Source: JALYRV01 sp035512575 (GTDB lineage: Bacteria > Acidobacteriota > Vicinamibacteria > Vicinamibacterales > SCN-69-37). Taken from it: a stretch of 5,909 nt of DNA. This document shows positions 1-5,909 of this stretch, one piece after another; the first letter of the stretch is position 1; each line of letters begins with the position of its first letter. Under the pieces are notes generated by a model, which was given only the letters and a program-made list of their open reading frames with translations, did no database searches and was not told the DNA's origin. A program made the position numbers and the translations under genes. The DNA is taken from contig DATKDT010000080.1 of NCBI GenBank assembly GCA_035512575.1, positions 1 through 5,909 of the forward strand, in the 5' to 3' direction.

Positions 1-31
1 AAAGACGGAAGACGAAAGACTAAAGAGAAAG
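1..31 (+). repeat. Heptanucleotide repeat cluster, purine-rich arm
   Basis: Positions 1-28 read as four 7-base units: AAAGACG, GAAGACG, AAAGACT and AAAGAGA, followed by a partial AAG. They are degenerate copies of one heptamer. The cluster may continue left of the window. It is the inverted counterpart of the cluster at 62-103 and pairs with it. Confidence 0.8.
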
Positions 32-33
32 CG

Positions 34-780
34 GTGGCCGCGGCGGCTGTCGCTCTGGCCCTTTCTTTCGTCTTCAGTCTTCCGTCTTTAGTCTTAAGTC
101 AGGTCGCCGATCCTGTGGCGACCTTTTCCATTTTAGGCTTCGATCCTGCGACCGGAGAAGTCGGAGGAGCCGTGCAGTCCCGCGTGTTCTCCGTCGGCAA
201 CGGCGTGCTGTGGGCCGAGGCGGGTGTGGGCGCCGTCGCGACGCAGGCGTTCGTCGACGTGAGCTACGGCCCGCAGGCGCTGGCGCTGCTGCGAAGAGGA
301 GTCGCGCCCGCCGCCATCATCAATCAGATCTACGATGCCGATCCCGATCCCGGCTATCGCGGCCAGCCCTGGCCCAAGGCGGGACGCCAGTTCGCCGTGA
401 TGAACGCGAAGGGCGAACACGCCGCCTTCACGGGGCCCGAGGCATCCGCGTGGGCCGGCCACAAGGCGGGGAAGCACGCGACGGCGCAGGGCAACATCCT
501 CGCGGGCGAAGCCGTGGTGGCGGGGATGATCGACGCATTCGAGAACACCGAGGGACATCTTTCGCTGCGGCTCATGGCTGCGCTTGAAGCCGGGCAGGCC
601 GCGGGAGGCGATACGCGCGGCATGCAGTCCGCTGCGATGCTCATTGTGGGCGAAGACCGTGGCGTCTGGCTCAACAACGATGTCGTCCTGCGGCTGCAGG
701 TAGACGACAACCCGGAGCCCATCAAGGAGTTACGCCGCCTCGTCGACCGCGCGGCCTCCCAGCGCCGTCCCCGCCGCTGA
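34..780 (+). CDS. Secreted DUF1028 family protein (Ntn-hydrolase-like)
   Basis: This is a full-length DUF1028 protein of about 220 residues behind a signal peptide. Counting from the GTG at 34, the conserved family blocks are TFSILGFDPATGEVGGAVQS (30-49), WAEAGVGAVATQAFVDVSYG (60-79), AFTG (131-134), QGNIL (152-156), EAGQAAGGDTRGMQSAA (185-201) and a C-terminal VDDNPEPIKELRRL (223-236). The family is usually placed with Ntn-hydrolase-like folds and its reaction is not established, so no substrate is named. Residues 2-23 are Ala/Leu/Val/Phe rich and look like a signal peptide core, so export is likely. The start is uncertain. From the GTG at 34 the signal lacks a positive n-region, but the frame is open to the window edge and positions 1-33 would add a Lys/Arg-rich stretch (KDGRRKTKEKA), so translation may begin upstream of the window. 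No clear Shine-Dalgarno sequence precedes GTG 34. The family call is strong; the start is weak. Confidence 0.88.
   Translation: MAAAAVALALSFVFSLPSLVLSQVADPVATFSILGFDPATGEVGGAVQSRVFSVGNGVLWAEAGVGAVATQAFVDVSYGPQALALLRRGVAPAAIINQIYDADPDPGYRGQPWPKAGRQFAVMNAKGEHAAFTGPEASAWAGHKAGKHATAQGNILAGEAVVAGMIDAFENTEGHLSLRLMAALEAGQAAGGDTRGMQSAAMLIVGEDRGVWLNNDVVLRLQVDDNPEPIKELRRLVDRAASQRRPRR
62..103 (-). repeat. Heptanucleotide repeat cluster, inverted arm within a coding region
   Basis: Positions 62-103 read as 7-base units TTTCTTT, CGTCTTC, AGTCTTC, CGTCTTT, AGTCTTA and AGTCAGG. On the minus strand these are GAAGACG-like units, the same family as positions 1-28. The cluster lies inside the DUF1028 reading frame and encodes the hydrophobic run SFVFSLPSLVLSQ. 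Bases 1-28 pair with 62-89 at 24 of 28 Watson-Crick positions, with 13 perfect pairs between 1-13 and 77-89. Confidence 0.8.
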
Positions 781-857
781 CCGTTCGTTTCTGGCATCAT
801 CCGTGCTCATCCGACCCCGGGCGGGTGCGCGTTCGCCGAATGCGCAGCCCAGCCATT
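781..857. other. Intergenic gap between the DUF1028 and BON genes
   Basis: The 91 bases between the two genes contain the BON ribosome binding site at the right end. I see no clear terminator hairpin with a T-run after the DUF1028 gene and no confident promoter, so co-transcription cannot be excluded. Confidence 0.4.
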
Positions 858-863
858 GGAGGG
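858..863 (+). promoter_or_regulatory. Ribosome binding site of the BON lipoprotein
   Basis: GGAGGG sits 8 bases before the ATG at 872. It decides the start: the longer reading from GTG 803 would add 23 residues in front of a canonical lipoprotein signal peptide and has no comparable site. Confidence 0.8.
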
Positions 864-871
864 TGAGTGTT

Positions 872-1528
872 ATGCGCAAGATTTCTCTGTTCGTTCTCGC
901 CGGCGCGATCGCGGCGGCCGCGGCGTGCGCCGCATCCGACCCGGGCATCACGACCGCCGTGAAATCGAAGTTCGCGGCCGACGACACCGTCAAGGCCTCG
1001 CAGATCGACGTCGATACGAAGGACGGCGTCGTGACGCTGAGCGGCGCCGTCGAGTCTCAGATGGTGAAGGATCGCGCGGTCCAGTTGGCGCGAGAAACCG
1101 GCGGCGTGACCAGCGTCGACGATCGCCTCACGGTCAACCCGGCGCTCGCCGGCGCAACCGCGCCGTACGAGCCGGAGCCCGGCACGGCGGATCGCGCGCA
1201 GGGCACGGCCGGCAGCGCGTCGGACAAGGCGGGCGACGCCGCCGACAAGATCGGCGAGGCGGTCCGGGCTACCGGCGCGGCAGCGTCGCAGGCCGTCAAG
1301 GACGCGACCCCGGTGGTCGCCGACGCCGGCATCACGGCGGCGGTCAAGACGCGGCTGCTGGCCGATCCCGATGTGGCCGGCCTGCGCATCAACGTCGACA
1401 CGAAGGACAAGGTCGTCACGCTGACGGGCACCGTCAAGGCCGCGTCGCAGGTGACCGAAGCCGAGAAGATCGCGCGCGAGACGCCCGGCGTCGTGCGCGT
1501 GGTCAACAACCTGAAGGTGGGCGCGTAA
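872..1528 (+). CDS. Lipoprotein with two BON domains (OsmY-like)
   Basis: This 218-residue envelope protein begins with a lipoprotein signal: MRK, a hydrophobic core, and lipobox AAAC with Cys19. The next residue is Ala, which fits outer-membrane rather than inner-membrane retention. Two BON domains follow, at about 26-89 and 154-217. Each opens with a GIT(T/A)AVK helix and contains DTKD-x-VVTL-(S/T)G and an ARET-GGV or ARET-PGV segment. BON domains are thought to bind phospholipid or envelope surfaces, as in OsmY and related stress proteins, so a role in envelope maintenance or stress is inferred. The linker (about 90-152) is rich in Ala, Gly, Asp and Lys (ASDKAGDAADKIGEAVRATG) and could form an amphipathic helix. 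The two domains look like an internal duplication. The gene stands alone, 91 bases after the DUF1028 gene, and ends in a hairpin terminator. No promoter could be assigned with confidence. Confidence 0.88.
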   Translation: MRKISLFVLAGAIAAAAACAASDPGITTAVKSKFAADDTVKASQIDVDTKDGVVTLSGAVESQMVKDRAVQLARETGGVTSVDDRLTVNPALAGATAPYEPEPGTADRAQGTAGSASDKAGDAADKIGEAVRATGAAASQAVKDATPVVADAGITAAVKTRLLADPDVAGLRINVDTKDKVVTLTGTVKAASQVTEAEKIARETPGVVRVVNNLKVGA

Positions 1529-1539
1529 GCGCCCGCCTT
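1514..1539 (+). terminator. Hairpin terminator overlapping the BON gene stop codon
   Basis: An 11-base-pair stem (1514-1524 with 1529-1539, including one G-U pair) closes a GTAA loop of the GNRA type. The TAA stop codon (1526-1528) is in this loop. The stem runs AAGGTGGGCGC / GCGCCCGCCTT. Only a weak T-rich stretch follows (ATCTTTTC at 1548-1555), so termination may be partial or Rho-assisted. It lies in the 13-base gap between two convergent genes. Confidence 0.6.
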
Positions 1540-1541
1540 GC

Positions 1542-2798
1542 CTATAGATCTTTTCTGCGGTGGTAAATCAGCCGGCTGTCGTCTGACCGCGTCTTGTAGA
1601 ACGCGCGGATGTTCTCGATCGACATGATCGTCCACGGCGCCATCGGCGACGTGCCGTTCTTGGTGAACGCCAGGCCGTCCGCGAGATAAACCGCGGCGTG
1701 GAAGATCGTGTCGTTGGCGTCGAGAAACGCCACGACGTCGCCGAGCTCGAAGTTATCTTCGACGACGTAGTAATCGTTGCGCAAAGTGTTAAGGGCCGTG
1801 GGGACGTCGAGGAAGCGGTCGCTGGGCTCGAGCTCGAAGAAGTTGAGCGCCGACCAGAGACAGTTGGCCAGCAGCGGCTTGTCGAAATCGCCCGCCGTGA
1901 GCTTCGGGTAGCGATAGAGGTGGTTGCGCGCGAGCGTCGGCAGCAGGTGGACGACGTCGATCGTGCGGTCGTCGGCGTGCCCGGATACTGACTCGAGCAG
2001 CGGCCGGATGTCGAGCCGGCGGCCGCGCGCGCCCCAGTAGGCCGCCACGGCGCCCAGGTCGTCGACCGCGTCGATGTCCACGCGGATCAGCAGCGTGCTG
2101 GTGCGCATGAGCGCCTTCCGCAGCCGCCGCCACTCGGCGGCGCCCGTGACGTCCTCCCGCACGCTTTCCAGGTCCGCGAAATGCAGGAATGGTCCGTCCC
2201 GGTACAGCAGCGGCTCGACGAGCCGGCGCGTGTCCGCCGATACACTGCTGCCCTCGAACCAGTCTCCGGCTGTCGCGCCGAGAAAGCGGTACGACTCGGC
2301 CTGCGCCTGGTTCATGCGGCTCTTCGCGAGCTGCGTGTACAGCCGCGCGCGCACGTCTGGCGCCAACCCGCGAATCAGGGCCTTGTCCGGCACCAGCGTC
2401 AGGCCGCCTGCGCCGTCGGCTCTCGCCCCGCTCATCAGCCGCGACGCATCGGCGGCCGGCATGCCGCTCCAGGCCAGAAAGCTCGAGGCGACCTGCGCCG
2501 ACGTGTTCGGCAGATGCCACGCCACCGGCCCCCGCGGCGCGTCGTCGGCCGGGATGTACTCGAGCGGAGGCGAGACGACGATGGGGCTCACCACGAGGCG
2601 GCCCCACGCACCCGGCGCTCCTGTGCGCGCGCCGGCCGCGGGGGCGGGCGGCGGCAAGGCTTCGGCGCCGTTCGCGCGCACGTAGATGATGGCGACAATC
2701 ACCCACGGCAGGATCGAGAGCGCGGCGAGCGCGGCGAACCAGCGTCGTGGCACGCGGACGATGTGGGGCGCCTGAGCGGGAGTCTTTGGAGCAGCCAT
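1542..2798 (-). CDS. Membrane-anchored protein with papain-like (NlpC/P60-like) C-terminal domain
   Basis: I do not recognise a named family for this 418-residue protein. Residues 1-19 are basic (RVPRR), and a single hydrophobic segment spans about 20-40 (FAALAALSILPWVIVAIIYV). A Pro/Ala-rich stretch (46-65) follows, so the bulk is probably periplasmic on an inner-membrane anchor. Residues about 80-300 form a mixed domain with no motif I can name. The C-terminal part resembles a papain-fold hydrolase: ANCLWSALNFF with Cys313 at the start of a helix, ELGDVVAFLD (351-360), then FHAAVYLADGLAFTKNG with His367 and Asn381. The order Cys, GD-hydrophobic strand, His, strand, polar residue is typical of NlpC/P60, CHAP and related folds. 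If active it would be a cysteine peptidase or amidase, possibly on cell wall, but this is inference. The start at ATG 2798 has a modest AAGG (2806-2809) 7 bases upstream. The gene is convergent with the BON gene and is read alone. Confidence 0.72.
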   Translation of the reverse strand: MAAPKTPAQAPHIVRVPRRWFAALAALSILPWVIVAIIYVRANGAEALPPPAPAAGARTGAPGAWGRLVVSPIVVSPPLEYIPADDAPRGPVAWHLPNTSAQVASSFLAWSGMPAADASRLMSGARADGAGGLTLVPDKALIRGLAPDVRARLYTQLAKSRMNQAQAESYRFLGATAGDWFEGSSVSADTRRLVEPLLYRDGPFLHFADLESVREDVTGAAEWRRLRKALMRTSTLLIRVDIDAVDDLGAVAAYWGARGRRLDIRPLLESVSGHADDRTIDVVHLLPTLARNHLYRYPKLTAGDFDKPLLANCLWSALNFFELEPSDRFLDVPTALNTLRNDYYVVEDNFELGDVVAFLDANDTIFHAAVYLADGLAFTKNGTSPMAPWTIMSIENIRAFYKTRSDDSRLIYHRRKDL

Positions 2799-2875
2799 GC
2801 GGATGCCTTAACTACGCTGCCCGCCAATCCTGTGTTGCGTGAATCACACTCGGCCGCAGTATGGAGCGGCGCTTT
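2799..2875. other. Intergenic gap upstream of the papain-like gene
   Basis: This 77-base gap must hold the promoter of the minus-strand gene starting at 2798, unless that gene is read through from the LysE remnant. I see only a weak AAGG ribosome site at 2806-2809 and no convincing -35/-10 pair. No terminator hairpin follows the LysE remnant. Confidence 0.4.
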
Positions 2876-3376
2876 TTACCGCGGCCCCGCTGCCTCAGTG
2901 GTAAGCAGGACCTGCACGGCAAGAGCGATGAGGACGAGTCCCGCGATCGCGTCGAGCGTGCGTCTGACGGAGGGCTTTTCGACGTGGTGCCGCAGCAGGC
3001 CGACATAGAAACTCGTGATGGCCGGATTGAGCAGGTTGACGGTCAGTCCCTGCCGGAAGCTCGCCGGGTCGAGTCTCGATAGGCCCGGCGAAGGCTGACG
3101 GCCCCGAGCCACAGCAGATAGGCGCCGCCGCAGATGCGCAGCCCCGCGGCGGCCGCCGGGCCATCGGGCGATCAGTACCGCGACGCCGAGACCCGTGATG
3201 ACGGCCTGTACGGTGCTGCCTGCCGCCGCGCCGCCGGCCGCGGCCATCCCGCCCCGCACGCCGCGAGCCAGCGCATTCCGCACGACGACAGCCGTCGTCG
3301 CCCCGGGCGTGACGGCCAGAATGAACGTGCTGGTGAGATACGCGGCGAGCAGCGGATCGAGCAGGATGGGCCGATC
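2876..3376 (-). pseudogene. Degenerate LysE/RhtB-family amino-acid exporter
   Basis: Three pieces of a LysE-type transporter lie in order on the minus strand. Piece 1 (3376 to about 3160) has LLAAYLTSTFILAVTPGATT and VVVRNALARGVRGGMAAAGG, the usual first helix and loop. Piece 2 (about 3159-3062) is in another frame: GLRICGGAYLLWLGAVSLRR. Piece 3 (3058-2876) returns to the first frame: FRQGLTVNLLNPAITSFYVG, then RRTLDAIAGLVLIALAVQVL, the last helix. The first change fits one extra G near 3157-3160; the second is just before 3058. Between SFYVG and LLRHHVEKP (about 2996-2999) roughly 40 residues, including one or two helices, appear to be missing: the pieces total about 164 residues against about 205 for the family. 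No ATG, GTG or TTG precedes the first helix; the first in-frame GTG (3283) would cut it off. An in-frame stop lies at 3377-3379, next to the neighbour's terminator. Family members export amino acids; this copy is almost certainly non-functional. Confidence 0.85.
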
Positions 3377-3380
3377 TTAA

Positions 3381-3412
3381 ACGAAAAACCCGGCGCTGCA
3401 TGCAGCGCCGGG
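3381..3412 (-). terminator. Intrinsic terminator of the TonB-dependent receptor gene
   Basis: Positions 3389-3412 form a perfect palindrome with 12-base arms (CCCGGCGCTGCA / TGCAGCGCCGGG). On the minus strand it is followed by TTTTTCGTTT (3388-3379). A GC-rich stem with a T-run is a classical Rho-independent terminator. It begins 38 bases after the receptor stop codon. The perfect palindrome must open a few central bases to form a loop. Confidence 0.85.
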
Positions 3413-3419
3413 CCGGTAA

Positions 3420-3454
3420 TTCTACGTTCTGAATTCTACGTTCTGAATCCTAGA
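3420..3454 (-). repeat. Heptanucleotide repeat tract at the receptor gene end
   Basis: On the plus strand the tract reads TTCTACG, TTCTGAA, TTCTACG, TTCTGAA, TCCTAGA, so a 14-base unit (AATTCTACGTTCTG) is repeated exactly twice (3418-3431 and 3432-3445) with a partial third copy. The degenerate last unit includes the receptor stop codon (3450-3452). The 7-base period matches the clusters at 1-103, although the sequence differs. Confidence 0.8.
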
Positions 3455-5909
3455 AGTTGATTCTTCCGATGAACTGCAGCACGCGGGCGGCGTTCGTGCC
3501 ATTGAGGCTGCCGACTTCCCACGCGGTCGTGGACGTGCCGCCGATCCCGGAGTTCGGGAAGTAGTTCACCTGGTTGAAGGCATTGAGCGCCTCGATGCGC
3601 AGCTCGAGGTTCGAGCGGCCGAAGAGGGCGATGCGCTTCGCCAGCGCGATGTCGTGCTGCTGCAGCCAGGGGCCCTGGACGACCAGGGTGCCCGTGCCGC
3701 AGTCACCGAAGCCGGGCGCGACCTCGATGCAGTCCGGCCCGTTGGGGGGCGCGAAGTACTGGCCGCTCGGCGCGCCGAGCGCGCCGTAGCCGGTCGCCGA
3801 CGTCGAGCTGAGGCTGAAGGCCTTGATCGTCTCGTCGATGATGGCCTGCGGCCACATGAAGACACGCTGGTTTTCGTTGATGCGCAGCTTGTACATCTTC
3901 CGCACATCGTCGGCCGTCATGCCGACCAGGCGCAGGTTGCCGAGCTCGACGAGCACGCCGCTCTGCACGCGGCTGTTCATGCCGAGCGACCAGCCGCCGA
4001 CGACACGCTCCATCACCGCGCCCGCGTTCGACGCGAACCGGCGTCCGCGGCCGAAGGGCAGGTCATACACGATGTTCGCCTTGAACGCGTGCGTGAGGTC
4101 GCCCGGGCTGCCGGCGTCGCGGCGCATCACGCGCGGACGGCGGAAGCCGCCGCCGAAGCGCTGCGATTCGAACGCGTTGCCGAGCACGTAGCTCGAGTTG
4201 AACTGCAGGCCGTTGACGAGGCGGCGCCGCAGCTCGAGCTGCATCGAGTTGTAGTACGTCTTGCCGCCGCCGCCCGTCATGATGGCGCCGCCCAGCTTGT
4301 CCGGGTTGGCGACCCAGAAGTTGAGCGGGAGGCCGGCCGCCGCCGCATTGGCGCGGAATGTGGGCGTTCCGTACAGCCCCGCCGACGAGCTCGTCGACGC
4401 CGGCGCGAACGGGTTCGGGTTCCACATGGTCAGCGGGTTGACGTAGTTGCTGTTCGCGAACAGCGACGACGTGTACAGCGACGAGTCGCCCGCGTTGGCT
4501 ATCGGCACACCACTGAAGTGCGCCAGATAGATCGGCAGGGGCGCCGTGCCCGTGCCCGCGCCGAAGTAGCGGAACGTCGCGCCGCGGCCCGCCGCGATGT
4601 TCGCCTGCAGGTTGGCCTGCGCCTGGCGGAACTCCGCGAGGAAGCCGTTCTCCACGAGCGCGGGCTCGTTGAAGTTGTAGGTCGTCCAGGCGTCGCCCGA
4701 GCGCGTGCCGACGTACCGCGCCTCGACGACGTGGTTGCGGCCGAGCGCGCGCTGCAGGCCGATGGAGACCGATTCGGCCCACGGCACCTGGATGTTCTCG
4801 TCGAACCGGTTCACCGAGTCGTTGATCGACCCGAGGAACGGATAGCTCGGCGACTCCGGAAACGCTCCCGGGCCGTGACGCGACGGGTCGCGCAGCAGCA
4901 GCGGCAGCGGGCCGAGGTTGCCATTGGACGCGTTGCGGTCCGGCTCGTTGAAGAGAAAGAGGCCGGGGTTCGACGCGTAGCGGCCCGTGTAGTTGGTCAG
5001 GCCTTCACGGCTGAACGACTTCGAGTAGCCGCCGCGGAGGACCGACTCGTCGCCGAGGATGGCGCCGAGGATGCCGTTGCGCTCGCCGAGCACCCACGCG
5101 AAGCCGAGGCTGGGCGCCCAGTTGTTCTTGTCCACCTTGAACGCGTACTCACCCTCGCCGAAGTTGATGTACTCCGGAATCGACCCTGGCATGTTGCCCG
5201 GCTGGAACATGTTGCACGCCTGCTCGACGTTCGAGCGGTCGGCGACGCCCGAGCGGCCGCAGATCGACTCGAGGGTGACCGTCGAGTAGCTGTTGTTGAG
5301 CGGATAGAACGGGAGCTGCAGCTCGTAGCGCAGGCCCGCGTTCACCGTGAAGTTCGGCTTCCAGCGCCAGGAATCCTGGAGGAAGAAGCCGGCCTCGCGC
5401 ATGACGCCGTCCTGCTGCGCGTTGCCCATGTAGACGTACTTGCCGTTCTCGAGCCGGGCGTCGCCGTTGATCGAGCTCATGCGGCCCGTGAAGAGCGCAT
5501 ACATCTGACGCGCGGCGGTGAGCTGCGCCGTCGACGCGCCGGGGAAGTTGGCGGTCGTGAACATGCCGAGCGCGGGATCGCCCGTCAGCACGTCGAAGTT
5601 CACGGTCGGCACCAGCGACGAGTTGTACGACGTCGTCTGGAGGTGCGTGAACGTGCCGCCGAAGGTGACGCTGTGATTGCCCCTGAGCCAGCTGACCGAG
5701 TCCTCGATCATCAGGTTCCAGGCATTGCGGCCCTGGGGAATCGGCGAGGCGCTCGCGCCGGTCACCAGCGGGAAGGCCAGGTGGAAGCCGGCCTGATTCG
5801 CGAACAGGTCGGTGTTCCTGGTCGACGCGTCGCCGAGCTCTGCGAAGAACTTCACCGGCGATTCCGCGACCGCGACGCGGGCCTCGTTGACGAAGTTGCC
5901 GCCGAGCGT
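3450..5909 (-). CDS. Oar-like TonB-dependent outer-membrane receptor, C-terminal part
   Basis: The visible 819 residues are the beta-barrel part of a large TonB-dependent receptor. The frame is open to the right edge of the window: the GTG at 5855 is internal, and 18 more in-frame codons (TLGGNFVNEARVAVAESP) precede it. The start, signal peptide, any N-terminal carboxypeptidase-like domain and the plug lie outside. Typical Oar-like barrel features are visible: NEARVAV near the edge, NLMIEDSVSWLRGNHSVTFG, FFLQDSWRWKPNFTVNAGLR (about 5390-5330), an RGGYSKSFSREGL strand, LELRRRLVNGLQFNSSYVLG, HAFKANIVYDLPFGRGRRFA, NLELRIEALNAFNQVNYFP and the C-terminus RVLQFIGRINF. The final Phe fits the BAM-recognised beta-signal of outer-membrane proteins. 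Two cysteine pairs (in ESICGRSG...EQACNMF and PDCIEVAPGFGDC) probably form disulfides in surface loops. The substrate cannot be read from this part; Acidobacteriota carry many such receptors, often linked to uptake of complex organic matter. An intrinsic terminator follows the gene. Confidence 0.93.
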   Translation of the reverse strand, partial: TLGGNFVNEARVAVAESPVKFFAELGDASTRNTDLFANQAGFHLAFPLVTGASASPIPQGRNAWNLMIEDSVSWLRGNHSVTFGGTFTHLQTTSYNSSLVPTVNFDVLTGDPALGMFTTANFPGASTAQLTAARQMYALFTGRMSSINGDARLENGKYVYMGNAQQDGVMREAGFFLQDSWRWKPNFTVNAGLRYELQLPFYPLNNSYSTVTLESICGRSGVADRSNVEQACNMFQPGNMPGSIPEYINFGEGEYAFKVDKNNWAPSLGFAWVLGERNGILGAILGDESVLRGGYSKSFSREGLTNYTGRYASNPGLFLFNEPDRNASNGNLGPLPLLLRDPSRHGPGAFPESPSYPFLGSINDSVNRFDENIQVPWAESVSIGLQRALGRNHVVEARYVGTRSGDAWTTYNFNEPALVENGFLAEFRQAQANLQANIAAGRGATFRYFGAGTGTAPLPIYLAHFSGVPIANAGDSSLYTSSLFANSNYVNPLTMWNPNPFAPASTSSSAGLYGTPTFRANAAAAGLPLNFWVANPDKLGGAIMTGGGGKTYYNSMQLELRRRLVNGLQFNSSYVLGNAFESQRFGGGFRRPRVMRRDAGSPGDLTHAFKANIVYDLPFGRGRRFASNAGAVMERVVGGWSLGMNSRVQSGVLVELGNLRLVGMTADDVRKMYKLRINENQRVFMWPQAIIDETIKAFSLSSTSATGYGALGAPSGQYFAPPNGPDCIEVAPGFGDCGTGTLVVQGPWLQQHDIALAKRIALFGRSNLELRIEALNAFNQVNYFPNSGIGGTSTTAWEVGSLNGTNAARVLQFIGRINF

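Noticed and set aside
1..103. CRISPR array or mobile element end
   Set aside because: Units are 7 bases without spacers, and no transposase or target-site duplication is visible.
803..871. Longer N-terminus of the BON protein from GTG 803
   Set aside because: The ATG at 872 has a strong GGAGGG 8 bases upstream and starts a textbook lipoprotein signal; the extra 23 residues have no such support.
2181..3008. Long plus-strand open frames opposite the papain-like gene
   Set aside because: They are Arg/Pro/Ala-rich antisense frames typical of GC-rich DNA and show no domain signal, while the minus-strand frame has a membrane segment and conserved motifs.
2895..3401. Minus-strand open frame of 168 codons over the LysE region
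   Set aside because: Its Arg/His-rich translation has no membrane character; the LysE motifs are found in the two other minus frames.
4063..4782. Second minus-strand open frame inside the receptor gene
   Set aside because: It is an Arg-rich shifted frame of the receptor and shows no independent start signal or motif.
5855..5855. GTG at 5855 as the start of the receptor gene
   Set aside because: The frame continues open to the window edge with receptor-like sequence (NEARVAV), and a receptor of this type needs an N-terminal signal and plug.

Overview
The window is GC-rich DNA from a Gram-negative bacterium. The best guess for its origin is an Acidobacteriota of the Vicinamibacteria type. That guess rests on a large Oar-like TonB-dependent receptor ending in a beta-signal, a secreted DUF1028 protein, a two-BON-domain lipoprotein and short heptanucleotide repeats beside genes. 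No taxonomic marker gene is present, so the placement is inference.

Layout from left to right. Positions 1-103 hold two inverted clusters of a degenerate 7-base repeat (GAAGACG-like). The second cluster is translated as the hydrophobic core of the signal peptide of a DUF1028 protein (34-780, +). A two-BON-domain lipoprotein follows (872-1528, +) and ends in a hairpin terminator whose loop contains the stop codon. A convergent gene on the minus strand (1542-2798) encodes a membrane-anchored protein with a probable papain-like/NlpC-P60-like C-terminal domain. Next is a decayed LysE-family exporter (2876-3376, -). It has no usual start codon, two frame changes and an apparent internal deletion. 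A strong minus-strand terminator (3381-3412) and a 7-base repeat tract (3420-3454) lie at the end of the last gene, an Oar-like TonB-dependent outer-membrane receptor (3450 to beyond 5909, -), whose N-terminal half is outside the window.

The four main products all appear to act in the cell envelope or periplasm: secreted, lipid-anchored, inner-membrane-anchored and outer-membrane. They do not form an obvious operon or pathway. Each looks like a separate transcription unit, and I see no defence, mobile or biosynthetic system. The most interesting points are the repeat that has become part of a coding signal peptide, the unassigned papain-like membrane protein, and the remnant exporter fused directly to its neighbour's terminator.
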